Below are positions 26,001-37,612 of a stretch of DNA of 64,000 nucleotides, in pieces. The notes beneath the pieces are model-generated. The model was not told where the DNA came from and searched no databases. It was given only the letters and a program-made list of their open reading frames with translations. Both the position numbers and the translations under genes were made by a program. Source of the stretch: Pseudaminobacter soli (ex Zhang et al. 2022) (GTDB lineage Bacteria > Pseudomonadota > Alphaproteobacteria > Rhizobiales > Rhizobiaceae). Location of the stretch: NCBI RefSeq assembly GCF_014595955.1, contig NZ_JABVCF010000003.1, positions 1 to 64,000 of the forward strand, given 5' to 3'. Numbering within the stretch: the stretch's first letter is position 1; every line of letters begins with the position of its first letter.

Positions 26001-26013
26001 GCGTAATTTACGC
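26001..26013. promoter_or_regulatory. Palindrome between the HxlR and GST genes, likely operator
   Basis: GCGTAA-T-TTACGC is a perfect 13-base palindrome in the divergent promoter region, 25 bases upstream of the hxlR-type start and 65 upstream of the GST start. HxlR proteins bind short inverted repeats near their own promoters, so it is a plausible operator. Confidence 0.45.
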
Positions 26014-26077
26014 GAGGGCCCGCTGTTCATAGATCAGTTCCGCTGCGCAGCGCGATTTGAAATCACGGAGCTAAACT

Positions 26078-26782
26078 ATGGACCCCATTCTGATCTATGG
26101 CTTCCCTGCGGGGAGTTCCATGGGCCTTGTCGCCGCGTTCGAGCAGATGGCGCTGCCTTATCGCCTGTGTCGCGTCGACATGCTGCACGACATGAAGAAC
26201 AATCGCTACAGCCGGATCAACGGTCGGCAGGAAACACCTGTTCTGATCACGGACGATGGGCACACGCTCACCGAGACGATGGCGATCATCCGTTGGATCG
26301 AACGACAGGACGTCCATCGTCGGATCACATTCGACCCGAAATCCTCGGAAGCGGATCGGATGTACCAGTTCGCGGCATTCGTAAATACCGGCTTTACCGC
26401 TGCGTTCAGTCCCCTCTGGACGGCCTACGAGATCCAGGACGGCGACCCCGCTTATGTCTCCTCGCTTCGCAAATACGGGCGCAGGATCGTGGCGGAACGC
26501 CATCAGCGGCTCGAAGCCATGCTTCCGGAGAGCGGCTTGTGCATCGGGGATCGCCTCACCTTGGCCGACACCACGCTGATCGGCGTGGCGCGTTGGGCGG
26601 AATTCCATGACGCGGCGGAGGCCGGCGACTATCCAAAGCTGTCGGCATTGCGCCGGCGGATCGAGGCGCAGCCGGCCGTCCAGTTTGCAATGGCGATCGA
26701 GGCGGGGAAGTCACCGGACGGCTGCGGCGCTTTCCTGGGGCATGTGCCCCTGGACGAAGTCATCGATCGCTTCGGATCGTAG
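26078..26782 (+). CDS. Glutathione S-transferase family protein
   Basis: A 234-aa protein with an N-terminal thioredoxin-like GST domain (MDPILIYGFPAGSSMGLVAA, then QETPVLITDDGHTLTETMAI with the conserved cis-Pro and Glu-Thr glutathione contacts). The helical C-terminal domain has LTLADTTLIG. The catalytic Ser is likely in PAGSSMG. The substrate is unknown. Probably controlled by the divergent HxlR protein. Confidence 0.85.
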   Translation: MDPILIYGFPAGSSMGLVAAFEQMALPYRLCRVDMLHDMKNNRYSRINGRQETPVLITDDGHTLTETMAIIRWIERQDVHRRITFDPKSSEADRMYQFAAFVNTGFTAAFSPLWTAYEIQDGDPAYVSSLRKYGRRIVAERHQRLEAMLPESGLCIGDRLTLADTTLIGVARWAEFHDAAEAGDYPKLSALRRRIEAQPAVQFAMAIEAGKSPDGCGAFLGHVPLDEVIDRFGS

Positions 26783-26804
26783 GCCGACCATCGCTCGACA
26801 GGGG

Positions 26805-27764
26805 CTATTGTCCAGCGCCTGTCGTTTGCGGGGCCGGATACCCATTCGGCCTCGGCGGCGCAGCCTTGAGATAGGCGGCGATCGCCGCGCGGTCGTCCGC
26901 GGTCAGGCGCGCCATGTTCTTTTGGACTTCCACCATGGAGCCGCCGACCGAATCGAAGTCGGGCGTGAAACCGGTCTCCAGATAGTAGGCGATGTCGCCT
27001 TCCGACCAACTGCCTATGCCGCCCTCGCCGCTGGTGATGTTCGAAACGGTGCCCTTGCCCTCCGCGGCCACGGCGCCGGCCAGCCATTGGTCCTTCCTTG
27101 TGCCGCCCAGGAAATCCCGCGGCGTGTGGCATTCGCCGCAGTGTCCCGGCCCCTCGACCAGGTAGCGGCCGTGAAGAACGTTCTCCGGCGTTCCGTCCGG
27201 CAATGCGATCACCGGATCGCTGCCGAGGTAAAGCCGCTTCCACAGGCCGATCCCGCGCCTGACTGTGAGCGGAAAACTTAGCGTGTGATGCGCCGTCTGC
27301 CCGGACACCGCCGGCAGTGTCTTCATGAAAGCGAAGAGGTCGGCCACGTCCGACGGCGCCATACGCGCGTAGGACGCGTAGGGAAAGGCGGGGTAGTAGT
27401 GGTGGCCTGAAGGAGAGACCCCCTTCAGCATCGCGTTGGCGAAATCCGGGAAGGACCAGTTGCCGATCCCGTCCTTGGGGTCAGGCGAGATGTTTGGCGC
27501 GACGAAGGCGCCGAAGGGCGTCTTCAGTTCCAGTCCGCCGGCAAGCTGCAGGCGAGCGTCTCCCTGCGACCCCGGGCGGGCGTGGCACGACGTGCAGCCG
27601 CCGGCCCAGAAGATGCGCTCGCCCCGCGCCGCATCTCCTGAGCCTGCTTCGGCAAGGTCCGTTTCCCTTAGCCGCTCGGGTTCGGTGAGAAACCAGAATG
27701 CTGCCGCGCCGGCAATGGCCAGAACGACGGCTCCAGCGACTACCTTCGAGAGTACCCTCCTCAT
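26805..27764 (-). CDS. Diheme c-type cytochrome
   Basis: A 319-aa exported protein with an N-terminal membrane anchor/signal (VVAGAVVLAIAGAAAFWFL). Two class-I cytochrome c domains have haem sites CTSCH (about residues 56-60) and CGECH (about 213-217), and candidate axial Met residues, for example in MKTLPAVSG. Such diheme proteins pass electrons from periplasmic dehydrogenases to the respiratory chain. It is second in a two-gene operon with a cytochrome c' gene 12 bases upstream. Confidence 0.88.
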   Translation of the reverse strand: MRRVLSKVVAGAVVLAIAGAAAFWFLTEPERLRETDLAEAGSGDAARGERIFWAGGCTSCHARPGSQGDARLQLAGGLELKTPFGAFVAPNISPDPKDGIGNWSFPDFANAMLKGVSPSGHHYYPAFPYASYARMAPSDVADLFAFMKTLPAVSGQTAHHTLSFPLTVRRGIGLWKRLYLGSDPVIALPDGTPENVLHGRYLVEGPGHCGECHTPRDFLGGTRKDQWLAGAVAAEGKGTVSNITSGEGGIGSWSEGDIAYYLETGFTPDFDSVGGSMVEVQKNMARLTADDRAAIAAYLKAAPPRPNGYPAPQTTGAGQ

Positions 27765-27776
27765 CCGGTTTGCGGC

Positions 27777-28214
27777 TTAGTCCTTCTTCTGGCGGAATTT
27801 TTCGTGGCAGTTGCCGCATTCCGGCCCAATGATCCCCAACTGCTGCTGCAGCGCGGCGACGTCAGCCGGCGGATTAGCCGCTGCAGCGGCAACGTCGGTC
27901 TTCAGTTTGTCGGCTGAGGCCACGAAACCGTCCCAGTCCTCCCAGATCTTGGGCAGGGCTGCCGACTTCTCGCTTGTGCTTCCTTCGGGGAAGAGCGCGG
28001 CGACATCGAGCTTCTGGACCCGCTCGTTGAGGGTGGCCAGCGCCTCTTGCATCTGCGCCGCGTCGAATGGCTTCTCGCCCTTGGCCACCGGAACAACCTG
28101 TCCCAGTGCCTGGCCGAACGACTTCATCAGCGCCTCTCTCTCCTTGATCGGATCGGCGCACGCGACCGCACTGGAGAAGGTGAGCAGGGAGACTGCAAGC
28201 AGAAGTTTCTTCAT
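27777..28214 (-). CDS. Cytochrome c' (class II, monohaem)
   Basis: A 145-aa periplasmic protein. It has a signal peptide (MKKLLLAVSLLTFSSAVACA), a four-helix-bundle body (KEREALMKSFGQALGQV, then WEDWDGFVASADKL) and the haem motif CGNCH near the C-terminus (GPECGNCHEKFRQKKD), as class-II cytochromes have. Cytochromes c' bind NO and can protect against nitrosative stress. The start at 28214 fits the signal peptide. It leads the operon with the diheme cytochrome. Confidence 0.9.
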   Translation of the reverse strand: MKKLLLAVSLLTFSSAVACADPIKEREALMKSFGQALGQVVPVAKGEKPFDAAQMQEALATLNERVQKLDVAALFPEGSTSEKSAALPKIWEDWDGFVASADKLKTDVAAAAANPPADVAALQQQLGIIGPECGNCHEKFRQKKD

Positions 28215-28320
28215 CGGACACCCTTTGGTTGAACGTTTCCAGAGACAGGAACGTTCAACTTGCATCAGTTCTTTCCGGCGATAACTTCACGCTTTCGTGA
28301 GCAGCTGCCCTGTCCAAATG

Positions 28321-28346
28321 AAAAAGCCCCGGCGGACCGGGGCTTT
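28321..28346 (-). terminator. Intrinsic terminator of the superoxide dismutase gene
   Basis: AAAGCCCCGG (28323-28332) pairs perfectly with CCGGGGCTTT (28337-28346) around a CGGA loop. On the minus strand it is followed by a short T-run. It lies 20 bases after the sod stop codon. Confidence 0.9.
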
Positions 28347-28365
28347 AGCTATCTGACAGACCGGA

Positions 28366-28965
28366 TCAGCGGGCCTTCTCGTAACACTCGAGCACGTAGT
28401 CCCAGTTGATCAGATTGTCCACGAACGCCTCGAGATACTTCGGCCGGGCGTTGCGGTAGTCGATGTAATAGGAGTGCTCCCAAACGTCGACGCCGAGGAT
28501 CGGCGTCGCGCCGTGCACCAGCGGGTTCTCGCCGTTCGGGGTCTTGGAAATGGCGAGCTTGCCGTCCTTGACCGAAAGCCAGGCCCAACCGGAGCCGAAC
28601 TGCGTCGTGCCGGCATTGATGAAGTCGGCGCGGAACTTGTCGTAGCCGCCGAGATCGCTGTCGATCGCCTGCTGCAGCGCGCCCGGCAGCTTGTTGCCGC
28701 CGCCGCCCTTCTTCATCCACTTCCAGAAGTGGATGTGGTTGTAGTGCTGGCCGGCATTGTTGAAAAGGCCCGGGTTCTTGCCGTAGGACTGCTTCACCAC
28801 CTCTTCGAGCGACAGGTTGTCCATGCCGGCTTCTGCGGCAAGCTTATTGCCGTTATCGACATATGCCTTGTGGTGCTTGTCGTGGTGATATTCCAGCGTC
28901 TCCTTCGACATGTAGGGCTGAAGCGCCTCGTAGTCGTAAGGCAAAGGGGGTAGTTCAAAGGCCAT
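28366..28965 (-). CDS. sodB: Superoxide dismutase [Fe/Mn]
   Basis: A 199-aa SOD. The N-terminal domain has LPPLPYDYEALQPYMS and the first metal ligand in YHHDKHHKAYV (His27). The second ligand is in HYNHIHFW (His near 75). The C-terminal Asp and His are in DVWEHSYYIDY. It dismutates superoxide in the cytoplasm. The start at ATG 28965 follows a GAGGGAG ribosome site. It is monocistronic with its own terminator. Fe versus Mn cannot be told with certainty by eye; the symbol follows rhizobial usage. Confidence 0.93.
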   Translation of the reverse strand: MAFELPPLPYDYEALQPYMSKETLEYHHDKHHKAYVDNGNKLAAEAGMDNLSLEEVVKQSYGKNPGLFNNAGQHYNHIHFWKWMKKGGGGNKLPGALQQAIDSDLGGYDKFRADFINAGTTQFGSGWAWLSVKDGKLAISKTPNGENPLVHGATPILGVDVWEHSYYIDYRNARPKYLEAFVDNLINWDYVLECYEKAR

Positions 28966-29075
28966 CGTAGTACTCCCTCGTTTGAGCAAGAAATCCGGCT
29001 TTCCGCGCCGGACGAACACCGGCCGCAACCCCACCTTCAAACAACGTAGGGCGCGTATCCGTTCCTTCTAGCCGC

Positions 29076-29954
29076 TCAGGCGGCTGAAGTCGAATGCGCC
29101 CAATCCCAGTAGAGCTCCCGCGCCTTTCGCGCGATCGGGCCGGGCTGAAGGTCGCGATTCTCGATGCGGGTGACCGGGACAACCTTCGAATGATTCCCTG
29201 TCGAGAAGACTTCGTCGGCCTCCATGAAGTCGGCCACGGTCAGCGTCTTCTCGATCGTGCGGAAGCCATAGTCGGCAAGGAGCGACATGGTCCGCGACCG
29301 GGTGATGCCGGAGAGGAACGTCCCGTTCGGCGCGGGCGTGAACACCTGCCCGTCCTTCACCAGGAAGATGTTCGACGATCCGGTTTCCGCGACGTTGCCG
29401 AGCATGTCCAGCACGAGCGCGTTGTCGAAGCCGCGCTTGCGCGCTTCCATGATGGCGCGGCCGTTGTTCGGATAGAGACAGCCGGCCTTTGCATTCGTCG
29501 GCATGGTCTCGATCGTCGGCCGGCGGAACGGCGACACGGTCAGCGAGAAGCCGCTCGGCGCGATCATCGGCGCCTCGTAGAGGCAGAGACAGAAGCGGGT
29601 CGAGTCGGGATCGGCGGGGACGCCCATGTAGCCGCCGTGCTCGGCCCAGTACATCGGTCTGACATAGATCGCCGTCTGGCCGTCGAACTTCTTCACCCCG
29701 TCCCGGGTGAGGCCGACGATCTCCTCGACCGGCATGGTCGGGTTGAGCCCGAGCGCTACCGCCGAGGCGTTCACGCGCAAGGAATGGCGGTCGATATCCG
29801 GCAAAAGGCCTTCGAACCATCGGGCGCCGTCGAAGACGCTGGAGCCCAGCCAGAAGGCATGCGAGCGCGGGCCAAGAAGGGCGACGTTGCCTTCGTACCA
29901 GTCGCCGTCGACATAGGTCCAGGTGCGGGTCTGCGCGCTCGTTGCAAGGCTCAT
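29076..29954 (-). CDS. Branched-chain amino acid aminotransferase (fold type IV)
   Basis: A 292-aa PLP enzyme with catalytic Lys156 in TNAKAGCLYPN and the class-IV motif ALVLDMLGNVAETGSSNIFLV. The ATG at 29954 has a strong AAGGAGGT site 7 bases upstream, which decides the start over 29981. It would interconvert branched-chain amino acids and their 2-oxo acids. A D-amino-acid aminotransferase-like specificity cannot be excluded. It is monocistronic. Confidence 0.88.
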   Translation of the reverse strand: MSLATSAQTRTWTYVDGDWYEGNVALLGPRSHAFWLGSSVFDGARWFEGLLPDIDRHSLRVNASAVALGLNPTMPVEEIVGLTRDGVKKFDGQTAIYVRPMYWAEHGGYMGVPADPDSTRFCLCLYEAPMIAPSGFSLTVSPFRRPTIETMPTNAKAGCLYPNNGRAIMEARKRGFDNALVLDMLGNVAETGSSNIFLVKDGQVFTPAPNGTFLSGITRSRTMSLLADYGFRTIEKTLTVADFMEADEVFSTGNHSKVVPVTRIENRDLQPGPIARKARELYWDWAHSTSAA

Positions 29955-30099
29955 GGCATCTACCTCCTTCGGGCCGCGCATCGAAAGCGCCTTTGAGCGG
30001 CCGCGTCAACCGCCAGCGGGTCCAAAATTTGTGATGCCACAACTCACGGCAGAGCCAATTCGTTCTTGATTCCGAAGAAGCGTTGGAGGACCAAGAAGC

Positions 30100-30759
30100 A
30101 TGCGCCACACGGCCTACGTCTTCGATGCCTACGGCACCTTGTTCGATGTGCACGCTGCGGTGCGCCGGCAAGCCGAGCGGATCGGCCCTGACGCGCAGCG
30201 TCTCTCCGAGCTCTGGCGCGCCAAGCAACTGGAATATTCCTGGATCCGCACCATGATGGGCGCCTACCAGGATTTCTGGTCGCTCACAGAACAGGCGCTC
30301 GACTTCGCACTCGCCAGTCTTAAGATTGGCGACGCCTCGCTCCGCGCGGATCTCCTTTCCGCCTACTGGACCCTCGACTGCTACCCCGAAGTGCCGCACG
30401 TATTGAAGGGACTAAAAGCCTCCGGCGCCCGGCTGGCGATCCTGTCGAACGGCTCGCCGGCCATGCTCGCCGCAGCCGTCAAATCGGCCGCCCTGGATGG
30501 CGTGATCGACGAGGTGTTTTCGGTCGATCCCGTCCGACGGTTCAAAACCGATCCCGCCGTTTACGACCTCGTGACCATGGGCTGGCGCCTTTACCCCAAT
30601 GCGGTTTCGTTCCAGTCCTCCAACCGCTGGGATGTGGCAGGTGCGACGAAATTCGGTTTCCGCACCGTTTGGATTAACCGGTCCGGCCAACCGGATGAGT
30701 ATCGCGATTTCGAGCCGGCGCTCATTCTCCCATCACTCGAAGGACTTCTCACCGCCTGA
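30100..30759 (+). CDS. (S)-2-haloacid dehalogenase, type II (HAD superfamily)
   Basis: A 219-aa HAD hydrolase with nucleophile Asp in VFDAYGTLFDVH, motif II LSNGSPAML, Lys in RRFKTDPAVYDL and motif III SSNRWDVAGATKFGF. This FDAYGTLFD plus SSN-WD set is diagnostic of type II haloacid dehalogenases. These hydrolyse L-2-haloacids to D-2-hydroxyacids. It is monocistronic, with a start supported by GGAGGACC upstream. Confidence 0.9.
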   Translation: MRHTAYVFDAYGTLFDVHAAVRRQAERIGPDAQRLSELWRAKQLEYSWIRTMMGAYQDFWSLTEQALDFALASLKIGDASLRADLLSAYWTLDCYPEVPHVLKGLKASGARLAILSNGSPAMLAAAVKSAALDGVIDEVFSVDPVRRFKTDPAVYDLVTMGWRLYPNAVSFQSSNRWDVAGATKFGFRTVWINRSGQPDEYRDFEPALILPSLEGLLTA

Positions 30760-30909
30760 CTATCTGTGGCGCATTTGCCACGAATGGCTCAGCGTACATT
30801 TGACTCATCGCCCGTCCGCGGGGAACCGTGTATCTCCGTCCAACATTGCAGACCTATTTGACGCCGCCTGCCTTATTCCTGCCGGTTGGCCGATGAGGAT
30901 GGAACAAGC

Positions 30910-31662
30910 ATGCCGATCGAACCCTCGACCAGCCTATTGATCTCGCGCCGTGGCTTGTTGGGAGCGGCTGCCGCCGGAGCCACCTCGCTTGCGCTCTCGG
31001 CCTGCGCATCGGCGCCGCGCGTCGCGGGATTCGTCGAACCTGCGCCGCCGCAGCCAGAAATCGTCGAGTTCGGCAGCCATGCCATGATGTATGCTCCGAT
31101 CGAGGATGGCGGGTTCGAACTTCCGGGCGTCCCGACCACCAAGATCGATCCGCAATTCCTGCGCCAGGTCGTCCCGGATCCGACCGGCGAGGCTCCGGGA
31201 ACGATCGTCGTCGATACCTCTTCGCATCATCTCTACCTTGTCCGCGAGGGCGGACAGGCGATCCGCTATGGCGTCGGCCTCGGCCGCGAGGGTTTCGAGT
31301 GGTCGGGCCGCGGCGTCATCCAATGGAAGCAGGCCTGGCCGCGCTGGTTCCCGCCGGAGGAGATGATCGCCCGTCAGCCCAACCTCGAGCCTTACCGTGC
31401 GCGGCAGATTCCGGGAAAGAACGAGTGGGAGGGCGGCATGCCGGCCGGGCCGCAAAACCCGCTCGGTGCGCGCGCCCTCTACATCTTCCAGAACGGCGAA
31501 GACACGCTTTATCGCCTGCACGGCTCGCCGGAATGGTGGTCGATCGGAAAGTCGGTCTCGTCCGGATGCGTGCGACTCATCAACCAGGACATCATCGATC
31601 TCTACGACCGCGTTCCGGATCAAACCCCGATCATGGTGACGGCCGGCGCCGGCTACGCGTGA
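30910..31662 (+). CDS. L,D-transpeptidase, Tat-type signal with lipobox
   Basis: A 250-aa YkuD-family enzyme. The leader has a twin-arginine motif (SRRGLLGAAAAG) followed by LALSAC, a lipobox, so it is probably a Tat-exported lipoprotein. The catalytic domain includes TIVVDTSSHHLYLV and the active-site stretch LYRLHGSPEWWS, then SSGCVRLIN, where the Cys is the nucleophile. It would form 3-3 peptidoglycan cross-links or attach proteins to the wall. The start at 30910 is chosen because it brings the twin-arginine motif near the N-terminus. Confidence 0.9.
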   Translation: MPIEPSTSLLISRRGLLGAAAAGATSLALSACASAPRVAGFVEPAPPQPEIVEFGSHAMMYAPIEDGGFELPGVPTTKIDPQFLRQVVPDPTGEAPGTIVVDTSSHHLYLVREGGQAIRYGVGLGREGFEWSGRGVIQWKQAWPRWFPPEEMIARQPNLEPYRARQIPGKNEWEGGMPAGPQNPLGARALYIFQNGEDTLYRLHGSPEWWSIGKSVSSGCVRLINQDIIDLYDRVPDQTPIMVTAGAGYA

Positions 31663-31767
31663 CCGTTTACGTATAGGCCTGAGCTCTCCCGATTAGGGCT
31701 GCTGTCTCTCATTTGCCATCCGGACATCTCTGCCCTTGGGAGCGGTGCGATCGCAAATCGTCGATTA

Positions 31768-31893
31768 CCCCCTCATCCGGCCGCTTCGCGGCCACCTTCT
31801 CCCAGTTGGGGAGAAGAGGGAACGCGCCGAGTTCGGCGATCTCCTCTCCCCGCCGGGGGGGCCGCCGAGCGAAGCGGAGGCGGGGTGAGGGGG
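31768..31893. repeat. Rhizobial-type palindromic repeat element
   Basis: The element is bounded by CCCCCTCA (31768-31775) and TGAGGGGG (31886-31893), which are exact inverses. Inside are nested hairpins, such as GGCCGC/GCGGCC near 31779-31793 and the CTTCTCCC...GGGGAGAAG stem at 31796-31816. It has the 'CCCTCATCCGGC...' consensus of interspersed palindromic repeats common in Mesorhizobium-type genomes. The rest of the 31663-32003 gap shows no gene. Confidence 0.75.
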
Positions 31894-32003
31894 CACATGG
31901 TGTATACGCAATGGCCCGCCATACGCGTGGTGCGAGGGCCGGGCGCCTTTTCGCCAACCACCAGGTCGCCCGAGGCGGGTCCCACTGGCCTGGACGCGCC
32001 TCC

Positions 32004-33560
32004 TCAAAACCCCTTCTTCAGCGAGCCCAGAATGCCGCGGACAAGCGCTCGCCCGAGCGAGGACCCGGCCGAACGGACCACCGATTTGATCGCGGCCTCC
32101 GTTACCGTCTGTCGATTCGAGGACCGCGGCGCCGGCGTGCGCCGTGGCTTCCCGCCGTCTCCATAGCGATCTGCATCGCCGAAATCGGGCAGGCTCCAGC
32201 GCGAGCGGCCGCTCTGCTCGCCTTCACGCGCCGCAGCATCCGATTCGGCGCTATGCGCCCGCTCGGCGGAGCGCTTCAGGATCTCGAACGCCGACTCTCG
32301 ATCGATTATCTGGTCGTACTGCCCGGCGACTGGGCTTTCCTGGATAATTTTGCGCCGCTCCTCGGGAGTGATCGGCCCGACGCGCGATGCGGGAGGCCGC
32401 ATCAAGGTCCGCTGCACCATGGAGGGGATGCCCTTCTCCTCCAGCGTGGAAACCAGCGCCTCGCCGACTCCCAGTTGAGTGATCGCGGTGGCGCAGTCGA
32501 AATCCGGATTGGGGCGGAAGGTGTCGGCCGCCGTCCTCACGGCCTTCTGCTCGCGCGGCGTATAGGCGCGAAGCGCGTGCTGGACGCGGTTGCCGAGTTG
32601 CGCAAGCACCGTCTCCGGAATGTCGAGCGGGTTCTGGGTAACGAAATAGACGCCGACGCCCTTCGACCGGATCAGCCGCACCACCTGCTCGACGCGGTCG
32701 ACAAGAGCCTTGGGCGCTCCGTCGAAAAGCAGATGCGCCTCGTCGAAGAAGAACACCAGCTTCGGCTTGTCCGGATCGCCGACTTCCGGAAGCTCCTCGA
32801 ACAGTTCCGACATGAGCCAGAGCAGGAAGGTCGCGTAAAGGCGCGGGTTCATCATCAGCTTGTCGGCAGCAAGCACGTTGACCGCTCCGCGCCCGTCCCG
32901 GGTCGTGCGCATCAGGTCGGAGATGCGCAGCGCCGGTTCGCCGAAGAAATGACCGGCGCCCTGCTGTTCGAGGATAAGCAAGCTCCGCTGGATCGCGCCG
33001 ACCGAGGCCTTGGTGATGTTGCCATAACGGGCCGAGATCTCGTCGGCACGCTCGGCAAGATTGGCCAGCAGCGCCTGCAGGTCCTTCATGTCGAGGAGAA
33101 GGAGCCCCTCCTCGTCGGCGATGCGGAAGGCGATGTTGATGACGCCCTCCTGCGCTTCGGTGAGGTTCATCAGCCGCGACAGGAGAAGCGGCCCCATCTC
33201 CGACACGGTGGCCCGTATCGGATGGCCCTGCTCGCCGAAAAGATCCCAGAAGATCACAGGAAATTCCTGGAACTCGTATGGCTCGAACTTAACTGCCTCG
33301 GCGCGCTTAGTGAGGAAGTCCTTGGCCTCCCCTATCATGGCAATTCCGGATAGATCGCCCTTGATATCGGCGCAGAACACCGGAACGCCGGCATTCGAGA
33401 ATCCCTCGGCCAGGACCTGCAGGGATACCGTCTTGCCCGTGCCGGTCGCGCCGGTAATCAGCCCGTGGCGGTTTGCATATTTGAGGAGAAGCTGCTCAGG
33501 CCGCTGGTAGGTGTCGTCCGGCTTGCGGCTTGCGCCGAGGAAAATGGCACCGTCGGTCAT
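32004..33560 (-). CDS. HerA-like ATPase, DUF853 (YjgR) family
   Basis: A 518-aa P-loop ATPase with Walker [15 protein letters not shown] (about residues 35-48) and Walker [13 protein letters not shown]. The C-terminus has a low-complexity linker (about 430-490) and a basic end. These proteins belong to the FtsK-HerA superfamily. Their DNA or protein substrate is unknown. It is monocistronic, with the repeat element just past its stop. Confidence 0.88.
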   Translation of the reverse strand: MTDGAIFLGASRKPDDTYQRPEQLLLKYANRHGLITGATGTGKTVSLQVLAEGFSNAGVPVFCADIKGDLSGIAMIGEAKDFLTKRAEAVKFEPYEFQEFPVIFWDLFGEQGHPIRATVSEMGPLLLSRLMNLTEAQEGVINIAFRIADEEGLLLLDMKDLQALLANLAERADEISARYGNITKASVGAIQRSLLILEQQGAGHFFGEPALRISDLMRTTRDGRGAVNVLAADKLMMNPRLYATFLLWLMSELFEELPEVGDPDKPKLVFFFDEAHLLFDGAPKALVDRVEQVVRLIRSKGVGVYFVTQNPLDIPETVLAQLGNRVQHALRAYTPREQKAVRTAADTFRPNPDFDCATAITQLGVGEALVSTLEEKGIPSMVQRTLMRPPASRVGPITPEERRKIIQESPVAGQYDQIIDRESAFEILKRSAERAHSAESDAAAREGEQSGRSRWSLPDFGDADRYGDGGKPRRTPAPRSSNRQTVTEAAIKSVVRSAGSSLGRALVRGILGSLKKGF

Positions 33561-33773
33561 GACTCGCGATACTCCGTTTCCGCGCGTCGCGGTATTATGC
33601 GGCTCGCCATTGGTATAAGGCCGCGGGCCATGATGCTACAATCTTGCCGCAGCGATATGCCAGACTTCTGTCGGGCTTGCGCTTGGGTCCGCGGTTTGGC
33701 AATCGAGGCGGTCCCCACGGATTTCCGGCGCGATCATCTCTCATGATGCTACCGCCTGGGAGGAGTGACGAGC

Positions 33774-35212
33774 ATGAACCTCCACGACCTTATCCAGGAG
33801 TCCGGGTTTCCTCCCGCCGACCGGTCGCGCTGGGCTGCTCTGGCCGAGAAGGCGCTCGCCGGCGCGTCGTTCGAGGAATCTATGGTCGGCCGCACCGATG
33901 GCGGCTTGCGCATCAGCCCGATCGAGGAGCGTCGAAAAAACCCCGTCCCGCTGTCCCGCCGAAAGCCGGCTCTGCCCTGGACCATTGTCCAGCGCTGCGA
34001 CGACACCGACCCGGATCGCGCCAACCGCCAGGCACGTGAGGATGTGGAGAACGGCGCGACCGGCTTGGCGCTCATCTTCGAAGGCGCCCCGAACGCCTTC
34101 GGCTACGGCCTGCCGGACCAACCCGACACGCTGAACCGAGTTCTCGATGGCATTCCGCTCGACAGGATCCACCTGCGGGTCGATGCCCATCCGTCCAGCC
34201 GGGCAATGGCAGATCGCCTTGTCGCCTTCCTGATGGAGAAGCGCGTCGATCCCGCGAAGCTCAATCTTTCATTCGGCATCGATTCCGCCGCGGTGTTCGC
34301 CGGCACCGGGCGTTTGCGCATGTCGATCGAGGCGCTGCAGGCCTCGATGCCGCAATCGCTCGCTCACTTCTTCGCGATGGGCGTTCCAGGTGTCCTGCTG
34401 GAGGCTGACGGGCGGGTGTTCCACAATGCCGGCGCCACCGAAACGCAGGAACTCGGGGCCGTGCTGGCGGGCGGAGTGGCGCATCTGCGCCTGTTCGAGG
34501 AGGCACGGCAGGCCCTGATCTATGCCGCGCCCTATATCGGCTTCGCGCTTAGCATCGACCAGGACCAGTTCATGGGCATCGCCAAGGTCCGGGCGCTCAG
34601 ACTGCTGTGGCAGCGAGTGCAGGAGGTCGTATCGACAAGGCCGGCACGAGCGATAATCCATGCCGAGACCTCGTACCGGATGATGACGTCGCGCGATCCC
34701 GAGACAAACATTCTCCGCACTACCCTTGCTGCTTTCGCGGCCGGTGTCGGCGGAACTGACTCCATCTCGGTCCTTCCCTACACGGTTGCGCACGGACTGC
34801 CGGAACACTTCGCGCGCCGGGCCGCGCGCAATACCCAACTGGTGCTCGCCCGCGAAAGCCGCATCGACTTCGTCGCCGATCCGGTCGCCGGCTCGGGCAG
34901 CATCGAGTCCTTGACCGACACGCTCTGCGAAGCTGGGTGGGCCGAGTTCCAGAAGATCGAGCGCGAAGGTGGGCTGCTCAGGAGCCTGGAAGCGGGCCTG
35001 CTGCAGGGCCGCATCATCGAGGCGCGCGACCAGCGCTCCGTCGAATACAGGGCCGCCAGGCGCGCTATCGTCGGAACGACCCTGTTTCCCACCGCCGAAC
35101 AGCCGCCTTTCGAGACCCTGCCGAGCGCCCGCCGCGAGCCTCCGAGCGACGGCACGGTGTTCTGCCGCAGGCTCGATTCGGCGCGCATCGACGAACTGGT
35201 CGGCACAGACGC

Positions 35213-35216
<4 letters not shown>
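33774..35216 (+). CDS. Methylmalonyl-CoA mutase, small (beta) subunit
   Basis: A 480-aa protein with the methylmalonyl-CoA mutase TIM-barrel fold: [38 protein letters not shown] and [17 protein letters not shown]. It has no C-terminal B12-binding domain, unlike the longer small subunit known from Propionibacterium. It therefore cannot bind cobalamin and serves as the structural partner of the catalytic subunit. The start is the ATG at 33774, placed 9 bases after GGGAGGA; the GTG at 33765 abuts that site. It overlaps the large-subunit gene by 4 bases (ATGA). Confidence 0.92.
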
Positions 35217-37336
<2,120 letters not shown>

Positions 37337-37402
37337 CTCCTGACCGTCGCCTGATGTAGAGTCACGTGGTATTGTGAGCGCCGACGATTGGGATCGCTCT
37401 CA

Positions 37403-37555
37403 ATGACCAGCAAAACCGTGAAGGACATCAGGCAGGTCGAAGCTGCCCGTACCGTTATGGATCGGTATACTGCGGCTCTCGAGGCGCTTGCGGGCAAGGA
37501 CGACGCTGCGGAAGAGCGGCTTCGCGTCAGCTCGAAACGGCGCGTAAGCGGATGA
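37403..37555 (+). CDS. Possible small charged protein (50 aa)
   Basis: The ATG-initiated frame encodes MTSKTVKDIRQVEAARTVMD, then a helical stretch (RYTAALEALAGKDDAAEERL) and a basic tail ending at TGA 37553-37555. Beyond about 37528, the neighbouring frame reads QLETARKRMRKYQSEYRELA before a stop at 37589-37591. It would extend the helix smoothly, so a frameshift may have cut a longer coiled-coil protein. No homologue is recalled. Confidence 0.35.
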   Translation: MTSKTVKDIRQVEAARTVMDRYTAALEALAGKDDAAEERLRVSSKRRVSG

Positions 37556-37612
37556 GGAAGTATCAATCGGAATATCGCGAACTGGCTAGATAGCTTCCGC
37601 TTGCATCAGCCC

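Noticed and set aside
29068-30399. Minus-strand frame of about 443 codons over the aminotransferase and dehalogenase genes
   Set aside because: It spans two real genes on opposite strands and has no domain pattern.
31713-33353. Plus-strand frame of about 546 codons opposite the HerA-like gene
   Set aside because: It crosses a palindromic repeat and lies antisense to a gene with Walker motifs; low-complexity shadow.
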